DNA of 40,057 nucleotides from Gnetum montanum (GCA_015680685.1 MNCI01014774.1:749494-789550), one strand, 5' to 3'. Counted from the stretch's first letter, positions 10,749-22,500 are shown. Notes: generated from the letters alone by a model not told the origin. A program made the numbers and translations.

Positions 10749-11416
10749 TGATGAACCACGATATCGAATTTGTGATATTAGGTCCACGATATCAGAGCTT
10801 TCCATGCAATGTTGGATACTTGATATCGCGTCCTGCCTCATTACCTATAAATAAGAGGTGGGCGCACTTGGTTTGCATAGTTAATTTTAGTTTCTTACCC
10901 AAACTCTTACCTTTTCTCCCTCTCATAGTTAGAATTATTTCTGTGTGCCCACAGTAGGAGTCATAAAGTAAACGGATCTTTATTCGAGCATTGTATACCT
11001 AAGCACACCTTGTGTATGGAAATAAAGATGAACTTTGTAATAAACCTTGCAGCATTCAGAATAGATTAATTAATGTTATTTTTAGCTATTTAATGCTTTT
11101 CTTAGTTAATTAATGCTCTCTCTCTCTCTCACCCTACAAGTCTCCTAAGTAAGCACACTCAGTACAATCACTTCAAGCATGCGTGTAACACTTGGTAACC
11201 CAGTAATGATTAGCGCTTGGTAATCCCAGTAGTGTTGCACTTGTTCAAGATGTGTATGGCAAGTGAAAATGGATACTGGTGTTAGGATTAATTAAAGCCT
11301 AGTTAACCAGTAGTTAAATTAAATTAATCACTTAGTCATCTCTCTCCTCCCTTATTAGTAGCAGGACATAAAAACACATAAAAAGTATAAAAATCATATG
11401 CCTCAAGTTTACTTGA
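10749..11416 (+). repeat. Element A 3' LTR, first part
   Basis: It matches the 5' LTR from TGATGAACC to CATATGCC..AGTTTACTT. U3 holds three 14-bp GATATC units (10758-10799) and a TATA box TATAAATA at 10846-10853. It stops abruptly at 11416, where element B begins. The last five bases, CTTGA, are the left target duplication of B. Confidence 0.93.
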
Positions 11417-12236
11417 TGATGAGTGGCAAGGTACCCCTACACTCAACCATACGAATACGAGCGTTTCATAGGTGATCCGGTCGAACTCCAAGGACTAAGT
11501 GCTTACGTGTCCTAATGGAACACCTAGGGTTAATCAATTGTTGTCTTCCCAATCTTACTTGTATTGTCATAGTTGTATGGTTAAGTAAGCTTGAGGTACA
11601 TGATTTTTATAGGTTTTGAGTTTTTATGTCTTTTGTTAATAAAGTAAAGGGAGAGAAAACTAAGTGGATAACTTATATTAACTATTCACTAACTAATTCT
11701 AACTTTTCCTAACACCAGTATCCATTCCCACTTGCCGTACACATCCTGAACTAGTGTAACGCTACTGGGAATACCAAACGCTAATCGTCACCAGGTTACC
11801 AAGTGCTACACGTATGCTCAAAGTAGTCGTACTGAGTGTATTTAACTAAAGGAGTTAAGGGTTGAGAGAGATATTAATTAACTAAGAAAACATTAAACAA
11901 CAATTAATTACTAATTATCTTAATCTCTATGGTACAAGGTTTATCATAAAGTTCGTCTTTATTGCCGTTCACAAAACTATGCTCAGGTACAAATTGCTCG
12001 AATAAAGATCCATTTACTTTATAACTCCTACTGTGGGCACACAGAAATAATTCTAACTCTGGAATAACAAAATTGCAAGATTTTGGCTAAGGGTCTAAAT
12101 CTACATTTGTGGGAACCAAGGAAACCACCTCTTATTTCTAGAAGACGAGGCAAGATGCGATATCACGTATGCAATATCATGTGGCAGTTGCGATATCGCG
12201 AATGTGATATTGCGGGTGCGATATCATGGTCCATCA
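11417..12236 (-). repeat. Element B 3' LTR (820 bp)
   Basis: On the plus strand it starts TGATGAGTGG and ends GGTCCATCA. Read on the minus strand, TGATGGACC is followed by three 14-bp units with GATATC-type cores (12227-12186). The TATA box of related LTRs is altered here (AGAAATAAG at about 12129-12137). The right LTR has only one such unit before the sequences converge, so this LTR is 28 bp longer. Confidence 0.92.
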
Positions 12237-12249
12237 TACCCCCATGACT
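12237..12249 (-). other. Element B polypurine tract
   Basis: On the minus strand AGTCATGGGGGTA directly abuts the 3' LTR. The same 13-mer lies at the same place in C (36777-36789). Confidence 0.8.
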
Positions 12250-14117
12250 GAATGAAAACTCGTCCTTGAGTTCCTTACACAATATTGGTAAGGTATGGGA
12301 TTACTGACTTGAATGACACTAATGGTGAATGGGACTACATGTGAATAAATCAACATTACAATATATGGCAATATTAGTGTTCATGATTACAAGAGTGAAA
12401 ACTAATTGACATCTAGCCTTATTTGGCAACTTAATGAGAAGAGAGAGAAAAAAAGAAGAGGAGAAGACATGTTGCTACCAATCGCCAAGATTGCACCTTC
12501 CGTTGTCCATCCATAACTATGCCATCAATCTCGTTCCTTACACGACTACTCCAACACCAATCCATCTTGAGTGTTTCCTCCAAGTCCAGTCCATTGCTAT
12601 ATGATTTTCATCTGCACACACAACACAGTCACATATAAGCAAGGATAAGTAGATCACAATACAATTAGTACCTTGCCTCGGTGTAAGGTCCATTGGCTGA
12701 GTTGTGATATGGCTAATACAGATCCTAGAAATATAACACTGGTGACTACCCAAGGTGTAGGGGATAGGAAAAATTGAAAAAATTGGACCAAGGCCCCCAT
12801 GACTAAGAGAGATCCTCCTGTAGCGATAGAATGGAAAAAGATAAGGATTGAGAAAGCTAGAGAAAAAAGAACAATGACAACATTGATAAAAATGGATGTC
12901 TAAGATGGAGATAAAACAAAAATGTGGATTGTGAAAATGTTTAAGGGAAAGAAGTTAACTAATGCACCCAATAGGAATGCTAGTGGGTCCTCCCCAAAGC
13001 AAGCTCATGCCTTTGATGCCCTGAAAAACCCACATTCAAAGAGTCCATAGGCTCTGGGAATGTTAATTGGAAGCAAGAGTTAAAGACTTAACCACAAGAA
13101 TTTACCAAAGAGAAAATAATGCATCAACCAAGATATAGACTACTTATACAACCGACAATGAAGTGGGAAATGGAGAAAGAATGAGGATGGAAATGAGAGA
13201 ATGGAATGAAGTCCCAAGAACAAGGTGATGTACAACCCCTTGTGTATTTATGGTTAATGTAACTAAGTAGATCTCATTCCAAATCCAACCTCAAACAATC
13301 CACATCTAGTGACTTCGCATTAATAAACTTGGCCAATCCATCCACTCAAAGTAAGCAAGGATGCTTCCACCAAAGAGTCAACACCATTCCAAAGGAGAAG
13401 TAGGAAGCAAGGAATGGGGGTCTTAGTTAGAGGGAACATGTTAATTTAGTTCGATAACTAGTGCGTATAGCCCAGATGATTATTTTGTCTAAGCGGTGTG
13501 CTTTGAATTCTCACTCTCTTTTTTTCGTGAGAACCACACCATGCAAAGATGTGTTTTTATTTTTATTTGCTCAACTTCCTATTAATGAAGTAATGTTGGA
13601 ATGGTAAAAAGACTCAAGAAGAAAACATCCAAGCACCTAAGAGCATGGCCAACACAAATACATAAAATCCCTTTGAAGTCATATCCTTTTTAGTCCTTGA
13701 GTCCTTCCTTAGTTTGAGAAATGCCCAATCACCAATTCATTAATAGTTTTATTATTAAAGAAGAAGACTATACAATTCCAAGCTAAGAGAAACCATAGAA
13801 ATTTATGGATGCATGGATGACGTGGATTCATTGCCTGTCATTTCAGAAGAACCATACCTTAGTATCAACATTGCAGCTCAAAGGTAAAAACCAAACATTA
13901 GCAATCAATAGAATACAGTTCATACCACCATCGTGAGCACTTATTTGGTGACGCATTTAACAAACAAACAAAAACAACAAATAAAAAAGAGAAACAAAAA
14001 TAGAACATCACACAAAGAAATTAAAAATTATAAACGATGATGCAAAAAAAAAAGCAAGAAAAGTTAAAGAAATTTGTAAAACAAAAACTTAAAAAGGAAC
14101 TGAGGGCCTCAAATGAT
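12250..14117 (-). other. Element B post-pol noncoding tract
   Basis: This is the counterpart of 8863-10738 in A, with no gene supported. On the plus strand it contains GGGTCCTCCCCAAAGCAAGC (about 12986), also found in C near 37560. It also holds a second polypurine-like motif, GCCCCCATGACTAAGAGAG (about 12795). Its pol-proximal end, A-rich on the plus strand (13960-14100), mirrors the T-rich start of the A tract. Confidence 0.72.
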
Positions 14118-15375
14118 TAGTAGAGGTAGCCATCTCCCCCATGACTAAGTTGGTAGGAGGAGATCCGAAATAGTGAGCGTGGTCATCCCTTGTGGAGGTA
14201 TTTTGTACACTGACCGTTTCATATTCATGGAATTGGTCTATTGCACATTGGCTAATAATCTTTTATTAGGGCTCTCAGGTTTGTATATGGTCATGGCCCC
14301 TAAAGGTAAGGTTGCATAAATAATGTAAGGTCCCTCCCACAGTGTTTGAAATTTTTTGCATTATGGCACATGTGTGGGGTTCCAGTAAAGCACCTTATTG
14401 CCTAGTTGATACTTAACCTTTCGAATCTTTAAGTCGTGACGTTGCTTATTAAATGCCTTGTATAACTCATTTGATGACAGGGTAGCTAATCAATTTTTGT
14501 CTAGCACATTTAAAGTTGCCAACCTTTGTTTTTGTGCTAGATCAAGATTGAGGTGGAGGTCACAAGCTGTTGATATTGTACAGAGCTCAATTTGAATCGG
14601 GAGCATTGGAAGCTTTCCGTACACTAACTCATAGGGAGAGTATCCTATAGGGAGTTTCCAAGTGGAGTAGTATGCCCAAAGAGCATTATTTAGTTTAGTG
14701 CTCTAATCTCGCCTATATTTGCTAATTGTTCTAGTCAATATTTTAGTGATCTCCCTATTGGTGACCTCAGCTTGTTCGTTAGCTTAGGCGCAGTAAGGTG
14801 TATTCAGTTTATGTTCAACTTCTAAGCGTTGCATTAGCTTTCAAAAATTTGCACCTATGAAGTGCGTTCCATTATCCGAAATAAGTGCACATGGCACACC
14901 AAACCTATTTACGATTTGTTGTTGCACAAATCGTGCAACTGTGGATGATGTGCAATCCTTAACAACAGCTGCTTCAGCAGTCTATGACAACAACAATGTA
15001 AGCTTTTCCATTGGACATTGGTGTAATGGGACCCATAAAGTCTATTCCCAAAATTTCAAAGGGTTCTAACAGTTGAATCCATTGTTGTGGACCCTCCATT
15101 CTAGCAATCATTCCCCCATCACATTGACAGCACTCACAAGATCGGACAAATTGATGGGCATCCCGAAATAATGTTGGCCAGTAATATTCTGCAAGTAAGA
15201 TCTTAAGAGATGTTCATCTCCCTGCATAGTGACCCCCACAAGGGCCCTTAAGAGCATCTTGGAGAACTCTTAGTTGGTCTACTTTGGGCACACACCATCA
15301 AACAAAGCCATCAGGACACACTTTGTAAAGTTGTCCATTCATCTCCATGAAGTACTTAGCTCTATGAAGAAATTA
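14118..15375 (-). pseudogene. Element B integrase relic and pol 3' end
   Basis: This is the integrase counterpart of 7481-8862 in A. The zinc-binding region lies around 15120-15260 (a Cys codon pair near 15120-15135 and the CCCCCACAAGGGCCC segment at about 15233). The core catalytic region lies around 14840-15060, and the C-terminal tail runs to about 14190. The last part, with the TCCCCCATGACTAAGTTGG motif at 14137-14155, closes pol. No ORF longer than about 70 codons remains on the minus strand, so it is dead. Confidence 0.82.
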
Positions 15376-16036
15376 CTATTTCTTCCTATGGTCCATCTTT
15401 TGTAGTGTTTGTTGACTAAGGAGGTAGGTAAGAATACCACTATACAAATTTTTTTCCATGGGTTGGTTATTCACTACACCGGCAAAGAGGGCTTCATCAG
15501 GACGGTGATTAGACATTACATATTCATCCTCTTTGTTGTCCCAGTGCAACCGAGATAAATGATCTACAACTATGTTCTCAGTGCTTTTTCGATCAACCAT
15601 TGTTAGATCAAAACTCCTATAGGATTACCAGCCATCGTATAATACGAGGGTTAACCATTGGCTTGTTCATAAGGAACCTAATTGCACTATGATCCATGTG
15701 GATAAACACTTTGTAACCTAACACATAGTGCCTAAACTTATCCAGTGCAAACACTACAACCATTAGTTCTTTCTCTGTAGTTGTGTAGTTAAGTTGTGCA
15801 CCGATGATACTTCGACTTGCATAGTGGATGTAGTAAGGATATTTTTGGTCATCTAACTGTGTAAGTACAACTCCTAAGGCATAATTGGATGCGTTAGTCA
15901 TGATGTGAAACGGTCGGGACCAATCAAGAGCTTGTAGAATGGGAGTTTCTACCAGCTTTTGTTTCAGAGTTTGGAATGCTCGTTGACATTCCATGGTCCA
16001 CTCAAAAGGTACATCCTTCTTGGTTAGCTCTACCAA
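15376..16036 (-). pseudogene. Element B RNase H relic
   Basis: This is the best-preserved RNase H in the window. The segment 15617-16036 is open and reads LVETPILQALDWSRPFHIMT, NYALGVVLTQLDDQKYPYYI, NYTTTEKELMVVVFALDKF, MDHSAIRFLMNKPMVNPRII and RWLVIL. The next segment (15376-15600) continues with DRKSTENIVVDHLSRLHWDN in the same frame after a TAG at about 15617 (Gln in the family) and a short disturbed stretch. The Asp/Glu residues of the RNase H fold are visible. It serves as the reference for recognising stops in A. Confidence 0.88.
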
Positions 16037-16900
16037 TGGTTTGGAAATCTTGGAGAAGTTCTCAATGAATCTCCTTTAATAGCCAGTATGTCCAAGGAAA
16101 GACCAAATATCTTTGATAATTTCCGATTGACGGGTGATTTCTTGGATGATCCTAACTTTGTCTAGGTTTACCTCTATTCTTGCATGTGAAATCTTGTGCC
16201 TAAGTACTATGCCCTCTTGGACCATTAAATGCCTTTTTTGCTAATTGAGCCTTAGATTGGTCTCTACGCATCTTTTCAACACTTTCTCTAATCAGTCCAA
16301 GGCTTGATCAAAACATGTTCCGTAGGTGGAGAAGTCGTCCATAAAGACTTCTACTTTGTTTCCTATATGCTATTGGAATATGCTTAGAACTAAGCATTGA
16401 AACATGGCAGGGGCATTACACAAGACAAGCAACATTTATTTATATTCAAACGTTCCCCAAGGACTGGTGAACATTATCTTGGCTTGATCCTCTGGGGCTA
16501 TCCATATTTGGTTGTACCTACTATAGCCATCCAGAAAACTCTAATAACAATGCCCTGCTATGGTGTCTAAGACTTGGTCAATGAATGGCAACAGAAAGTG
16601 ATCCTTGAATGTTGCCATATTCAGTAGTCTAAAATCTATGCACACCCTCCATTTACCTCCCTTTTTAGGCATGATTACCAGATGGCTAACCCATTCGCTA
16701 TTAGCAATGGGTATATGAACCTAGCCTTAAGAGGCTATTCTAATTCTTCTTTTACTACTTGCTTCAATTTTGGGTTTAGTCGCCTTTGCAGTTGTTTTTG
16801 AGGATTCATGGAAGGGTCAATGTAAATCCTATGCTAGCATATCCTAGGATCTATTCCAATTATTTCAGGATATGACCAAGCAAAGGCTTTTGACCACTTT
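16037..16900 (-). pseudogene. Element B reverse transcriptase relic
   Basis: This is the RT counterpart of 6151-6994 in A, on the minus strand. The catalytic segment encoding VEVFMDDFSTYGT is read from about 16356 to 16318. The segment encoding KWRVCIDFRLLNMATFKDHF lies at about 16600-16660. Stops break both halves, for example a Trp or Arg codon turned to stop near 16080, so no long ORF survives. The FMDD aspartates are intact. Confidence 0.87.
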
Positions 16901-16920
16901 TTTATTACTTCCTGCAGTCT

Positions 16921-17199
16921 TCATTTTTGTTTGGAAGCAAGTTTTGCATTAATGATTACCAGCTTTCTATTTTCAAGGATCATATATTCTAGACTGGTGG
17001 GCAATGGTTTCAATTCTAGGGGCTCTTGTTTAAATTTTTTAGGAATTTCCAACTTCCCCCAGTTGATGTTTTCAAGATTAAGGTTTGAAAGTTGGCAACA
17101 GACTTGCTCTAGTGCATTTGTGCTCTCGATGTAAGCACAAGTTATTCCCTCAGTTAGTTTCATGTACATGAGTGAGTTTCTCTCTTGATCAGTCATCAA
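16921..17199 (-). pseudogene. Element B protease-RT linker segment
   Basis: This is an open 92-codon stretch on the minus strand between protease and RT. It encodes ITCAYIESTNALEQVCCQLS, then NINWGKLEIPKKFKQEPLEL and a segment resembling the conserved PLELKPLPxxLEY motif found just before RT in plant gypsy polyproteins. It is part of the broken polyprotein and not a gene of its own. It is the reference for the deletion junction in C. Confidence 0.75.
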
Positions 17200-17329
17200 C
17201 CACTAGGTGTCTTCTTGTTGTGTGGCTGCTGCATACAAGAACTTTTGTATATTAATATCTTGTGCACACGAGTTGCATGCAAGTAATGCTAACCTTTACA
17301 CAACCCATGATCGCTGCATCCAATTGCAC

Positions 17330-17808
17330 CCTGTATCACTGTATGTGATGCATGGAACCTTCTTCTTCTCAATCTTTCCAAAATTTTTTTCCTTGGATAT
17401 TTTCAGGGAAAGATCACAGATTCCTAGGCATGCATCTATAATACTTAGTCATGCCCTTTCCATTATGATTGGGAAGTCTCCTTTATTATTATTTACTTGT
17501 ATCACTAGGAAATCGGCTGGGTACAACCACCCATACATAGTGGTGATGATGTCCTCCACTAGTCCCACAGGAATAGTGATGGATTGGTCAACCAGATCTA
17601 AGCAAATATTTCTCTTCTTCAATGGAGGTAGGTTCCAGGCTTTGTACATTTCTTGCGATATTAAGTTGACTCTAAAACCTGAATCCAAAAGAGCTTTACA
17701 TGGATCATTCCCAGCAATTTGGAGATAGATTAGAGGGCTTCCAGGGTCAGAGAATTTCCTAGGAAGGTGGCCTACTTTGATCCAATCAATAACGACATGT
17801 GTTAACAT
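17330..17808 (-). pseudogene. Element B aspartic protease relic
   Basis: This is the retropepsin domain. The ORF 17449-17808 starts MLTHVVIDWIKVGHLPRKF and carries the active-site segment CKALLDSGFRVNLISQEMY. It has DSG, whereas A and C have DLG. The flap-side segments NICLDLVDQSITIPVGLVED and PADFLVIQVNNNKGDFPIIM follow. It stops after MERA, where A reads GRAWLST: a TGG-to-TAG change. Similarity continues to about 17330. Confidence 0.87.
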
Positions 17809-20345
17809 AATCGTATGCGTTGAGCTCAGTGTTTAGTTTGAAGGGAGATCTAAAGCTTTCTTTGATGGGGAGGCATTCAGAGGTTCAACCACTTGTGGTT
17901 GTAAGTGCTTTGTTGGACTATTTTATGAAGAAATGTTTTTTCTTCATACGGTTGTTAGAACCAATAGCAGGTTGAGGATTTATAGCCCTTGTGGCATTGC
18001 GTTGCTGCGGTTGAGTAGGGAGTTTCCCTTGCATTGCTAGAGCAGGTGGTAATGGAGCCATTGGTGTGAGAGCTACGAATGGATTTGGAAGATGGTATGT
18101 TTGTGGGTTATCTTCCCTAGGAGAAGGAGTTTTAAAATATTCATCGGCTTGGTAGCGATGTTGTGGTGTAATGTGACTAACAGAGTCACGTGGAGAAATT
18201 GGATGCTGCACGTAGTAGCCATATGGATTAGGTTGCTGGTATGGGTATTTTTGCCTTGGTGGTGGCATCCCCCATGACTGTGGGTATTGCCACTATTGAT
18301 GTTGCTCAACAGGTTGTGGTGGAGTTCCACTTGGATAATATGTTATCAGTTGGTGGAACTGCCTTGGGTTACCTTGGGCATAAGGCAACCACTGGGGTGT
18401 TTGTCATTTATTTAATCATGGGTTCAGTGCATACACCCCAGACTCTTGTAGATGTGAGATCACTGGGCAACATCCCTTAGGATGGTTGTATTGGCATATC
18501 TCACATCCACTATCATTGTCTGTGTTTGAACCCACAACCTCTTTTGTGAAGGCTATCTTACCCTTACCCTTGTTATGTGCATTTTTCACTTCTTTTTTCT
18601 TCTTTTTGTCGTGGTCACTACCTCGCTCCTTAGACTCTTCTACAATTTTAAGAATAGTTTCAAACCTACTATCCAGGGAGTTCCACATTTGATCTACCTT
18701 TGCCGATACTTATGATGTTAACTTTTGGAGAGGCAAATTTTTCCTATTTACCATCTCTTCAAATGGTAACTCTTCCTCCTCCTCACAAAATCTCACTCCC
18801 TTCTTCTGGAGGAAAGGATCCCTATTATATATTCTTCCACACTTTCTCTCTTCTGTAGCTCACCTTCTTCTCTGGCAACTTGCTCTAGCAGTCTATGGAT
18901 TTGATGTGACCTAAGCTCCTATAACCTTCCTTGGGCATATGTCCCAAGGGTTCTTCTTGTTTCATGCCTAAGTCCATCCACGAGATGGCGTAGTTGATCT
19001 TGCTACAAATAACCATGGCCAAGGCAATGATGTAATTGTGCGTAATAATAGCCCATGGCAACATCCAAGGGTTCATGATTTCCTTGCTTCCATCCTTGGA
19101 TTTGCTTTCATAGGTTAAATACTCAGGAGTACGTTTGGTACTTATCATTAAATAGTTCTAACATTGTACTCCACCTCCTAATGGATTCCAATTCTAAGGA
19201 CCGGTACCAGCTTTTAGCTTCTTTCACTAATGTCCTTGGGAATAACTTTAGTTTTTGCCATTCGTTTTCTATGTTCTACGAGGCACATGCATCGTGGAAT
19301 TCTTGCAAATGATTTTGAGGATCAGCGTTGTATCCCCCTTCAAATCGTGGGATTTTGTTCATGTCTAGCCTCTTGATCCTACTATACTTTTGATGCCTTG
19401 TTGGAATTCTAACGGCCTCCGTTATATCTAACATGCTTCTTGTTTCGAGTAGGGGTTCTTCATGATCATCTTATTCATAGCATCTATTGTGTTTACGTGG
19501 TTCCCTACTCTCCCTTCTTCTATGCCTTGATTCTCTAAAGTACCCTCATCCTAGTTCTCGACTATCTCATCAATGACTCTCATTTTTTTTCCCTTATCCT
19601 CATGTTTGGTTTCCTTATGATTGTGTCCTGACACTGAAGGAGAGGATGAAGGTGACAATGAAGGTGAAGAAGGAGGAGAACCATCACCATGATGGTGTGT
19701 TCTACCTTCTCTTCAGTGGTCTCAACCTTGATCATGATGACGATCAGAGCGTCTGCTCTTATTGTGTGTTTGTGTTCCTTCATTGAACACTTCATAATCG
19801 TGGGTACCAGAACCAGGGTTGTGAATAGTAGAGTGAATGTTTTGATACACCACCTCCTAACCAATGTCAGGAGGAGGAACATCATTTCGTGGGGAACCTA
19901 TTAGGGTAGGTTCACCATCCTCAATTTCACTCAAAACGTGGGGGATGTTATGGGGCCATTTACCCTTCAGGGATGTATGAGATCTCTCCTATTGCAAGTT
20001 CCTTTAATGTTACACTTATGTGGGATGATAGTCCCTTGTGTCATGATCACATGCAATGTATTCTGCCTATAAAAGCTGCATGCCAATTCGTGAGAGAGCA
20101 CGAAGGAGCATGTTGGGGACTGATCATTCTGGGGGCAACACTATGTTACCCTCCAAGTCTCTCCAACGTAGTTGTTCGTCTTGGTGGAGAATAAAGGTGA
20201 AATCAGGTACATACTCATCGAGATGAGTATATATCACACAAAACTGTTGAGGAACTGGTAGATCTTGGTTATGTGTATTGTGTCACTGACTACCTCCTGT
20301 ATTAGTCCTAGGTGATGAAGTGCTCTTATGAGAAGAAGAAGACAT
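17809..20345 (-). pseudogene. Element B gag relic
   Basis: The gag start ATG is read at 20345-20343 (MSSSSHKSTSSP). Broken pieces include a Ser/Lys-rich region (about 19580-19890), the gag core (about 18885-19380, with IPRFEGGY near 19350), a segment encoding LDSRFETILKIVEESKERG followed by the knuckle CEICQYNHPKGCC (18416-18688), and the Gln/Pro-rich tail MPPPRQKYPYQQPNPYGYYV onward (17918-18268). The pieces lie in different frames. The zinc knuckle has the spacing CX2CX3HX4C, as in A. Confidence 0.85.
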
Positions 20346-20470
20346 CTTGTTTAGTTCAGTGTGCAAGGTACCGTTGTATTATATTTCTTTGATTAACCCT
20401 AAGGGTTCATTCTAATACTCCAATGATATGAATGATCTCCTATGTTCTACGTAGTGCACAAACAACTAAG

Positions 20471-20488
20471 TCCCTGACAACGGTGCCA
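20471..20488 (-). other. Element B primer-binding site (tRNA-Asp type)
   Basis: On the minus strand TGGCACCGTTGTCAGGGA lies one base inside the 5' LTR. It differs from the tRNA-Asp complement at three positions, all G-to-A or C-to-T. These three changes are shared with A; A has one more. Confidence 0.85.
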
Positions 20489-20489
20489 A

Positions 20490-21281
20490 TGATGAGTGGC
20501 GAGGTACCCCTACACTCAACCATACGAATACAAGCATTTCACGTGCGATCTGGTCGAACTCCAAGGACTAAGTGCTTACATGCCCTAATGCAACACCCAA
20601 GGTTAATCAATCATTGTCTTCCCAAACTTACTTGTATTTTCATGGTTGTATGGTTAAGTAAGCTTGAGGTACATGATTTTTATAGGTTTTGAGTTTTTAT
20701 GTCTTTTGCTAATAAAGTAAAAGGAGAGAAAACTAAGTGGTTAACTTACATTAACTATTCACTAACTAATTCTAACTGTTCCTAACACTAGTATCTATTC
20801 CCACTTGCTGTATACATCCTAAACCAGTGTAACACTGTTGGGATTACCAAACGCTAATCGTCACTGGGTTATCAAGCGCTACACATATGCTCGAAGTGGT
20901 CGTACTGAGTGTATTTAACTAAAGGAGTTAAGGATTGAGAGAAATATTAATTAACTAAGAAAGCATTAAATAACAATTAATTACTAATTAGCTTAATCTA
21001 TATGCTGTAAGGGTTATCATAAAGTTCGTCTTTATTGTTGTTTACAAAATTGTGCTTAGGTACAAATTGCTCGAATAAAGATTCGTTTACTTTATAACTC
21101 CTGCTACAGGAACACAAAAATAATTCTAACTCTAGGATAACAAAATTGCAAAATTTTGGCTAAGGGTCTAAATCTAAAGTTGTGGGAACCAAGGACGCCA
21201 CCTCTTATTTATAGAAGATGAGGCAAGACGCGATATTGCATATGCGATATCACGTGGCGGGTGTGATATTGCAATTCATCA
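20490..21281 (-). repeat. Element B 5' LTR (792 bp)
   Basis: On the plus strand it starts TGATGAGTGG and ends ATTCATCA. Read on the minus strand it has TGATGAATT, one 14-bp GATATC-type unit (21272-21259), further CGATATC-like motifs, and an intact TATA box TATAAATA (plus-strand TATTTATA at 21206-21213). Its partner is 11417-12236. Confidence 0.92.
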
Positions 21282-21448
21282 CTTAACGATGCAATCGTGA
21301 CGTACAAGTAAGCTTGGGAAGAAAATGATTGATCAACCCATTCTTGTTCCACAAGGCGCATAAGCACTTAGTTCTTGGAATTCGACCGGATCATGCGTGT
21401 ACGCTCATATTTGTATGGTTGAGCGTAGGGATACCTCGCTGCTCATCA
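21282..21448 (+). repeat. Element A 3' LTR, second part
   Basis: It begins with the right target duplication of B (CTTAA, 21282-21286). It continues the interrupted LTR with AAGCTTGGGAAGA...CAACCCATTCTTGTTCC, matching 2343-2481 of the 5' LTR, and ends CTCATCA at 21448. Confidence 0.93.
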
Positions 21449-21453
21449 ATTTG
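21449..21453. repeat. Right target-site duplication of element A (ATTTG)
   Basis: This is an exact copy of 1641-1645, immediately after the TCATCA end of the A 3' LTR. Confidence 0.9.
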
Positions 21454-22500
21454 GTTTTAATTAAAATATTTTATTTTATTCCATGGCTAATGTAAATTTT
21501 GAAAAGTGTTAAACATAGCTATTGAAATTATGATTTATTAAAAAGACCAAATTTTTTTTTAATTATGTTTTCTATTAACAATTTATCAGTTCTCTAGTTG
21601 TATTAAGTAATGATTTCACACCATCTATCCATTTCATTCCTTCCATCTCATGAGGAATTTTGTATCATGGGAGCATGAATATTATTTCATGTCAAAACTA
21701 AAAAGTAACATATGATCTTGTTACCCAAAAAACTAGGAAAGGACCAAGTGGGAATGGAAATGGATGTGACCTCAAGGAGATTTTTTGTGTTCCTTTCTCA
21801 ACTTTCTTAAGTTCTATCACTTCTCATCAGTTTATCATCACTCCTACTATTAACCATAAAAGAAAGCATGTCTCTGTATGGTGTGGTTCCCGATAAAAAA
21901 TGGAAATTTAATGTACACTCCTTTGACAATGTTATAGGCTACAAGCATTGATTATGGGGCTGGAAAGACATGCTACCCATGCTTGAAGGCATCCCTCTAG
22001 CTAAGACCCTAACTACTTATTCTCTTTTCTTCTTTTCTTAGAGTGATGATCATCCCTTTTGGTTTTTATAGGCTCATAACGGTAGGAGAGGAGGAATACA
22101 TCAATGTGAGGTCACTATCATTGGAATGGACTTGGTCTAGACTCAAAATGGACCAGTATTTGATCATCTTAATCATGCATTTCACTAAGGATCTCATGTG
22201 TCCTTGATGTGGATTTGTTCTCTACTATTCTCTATCTACTATTCTCAATTCCCATTTTCACTCACCTCACTATCTCCTACCATGGTTAATTGATAGTTTA
22301 TTCTATAGCCTACATAATTCTAAGATAATCCCTCACATGGGTACAATGTTTAACTTCAAATAACTATTCATCATCAAAGGCATCTATGGACTCCTTGGGA
22401 TGAGGTTATGCAAGGCCATATTAGGCATAAGCCTACTTTGGGGAGGGTTCACTTGCATATATTTTGATTTCCTTAAGTTAAACACCTTAACCATTGGCCT
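21454..22500 (+). other. Element D post-pol tract, continued
   Basis: Element D resumes after A. The tract has the same ordered landmarks as the A post-pol tract: GTATGGTGTGGTTCCCG (about 21875; A about 9396), GGAAAGACATGCTACCCATG (about 21962; A about 9492), and CCTACTTTGGGGAGGGTTC (about 22433; A about 9953). No gene is supported. Confidence 0.7.

Larger units (their letters stand above)
11417..21281 (-). mobile_element. Element B: Ty3/gypsy LTR retrotransposon nested in the 3' LTR of A
   Basis: This is a full-length minus-strand element of 9865 bp from the same family as A. Its LTRs are 820 bp (left) and 792 bp (right), with TGATGA...TCATCA ends. It is flanked by CTTGA (11412-11416) and CTTAA (21282-21286). 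The uninterrupted 5' LTR of A reads CTTAA at that point, which confirms the insertion site. Read on the minus strand it has PBS, gag, protease, RT, RNase H, integrase, a post-pol tract and a polypurine tract. Its coding regions are broken by stops and frameshifts, but less than those of A in the protease and linker. Confidence 0.93.
1646..21448 (+). mobile_element. Element A: Ty3/gypsy LTR retrotransposon, Athila/Tat-like, split by element B
   Basis: This is a complete but dead LTR retrotransposon of about 9.9 kb once the nested element B (11417-21281) is removed. In order it has a 5' LTR of 836 bp, a tRNA-Asp-type PBS, gag, protease, RT, RNase H, integrase, a noncoding tract of about 1.9 kb, a polypurine tract, and a 3' LTR of about 830 bp in two pieces. 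The target duplication ATTTG is perfect. gag begins in frame 1, protease is in frame 3, RT and RNase H are in frame 2, and integrase is back in frame 1, with many in-frame stops. Most stops are C-to-T or G-to-A changes when compared with B. The element is non-coding today and inserted into the post-pol tract of element D. Confidence 0.93.

Noticed and set aside
17207-17728. 173-codon plus-strand ORF
   Set aside because: It is antisense to the protease of element B, whose motifs are clear on the minus strand; a shadow frame.
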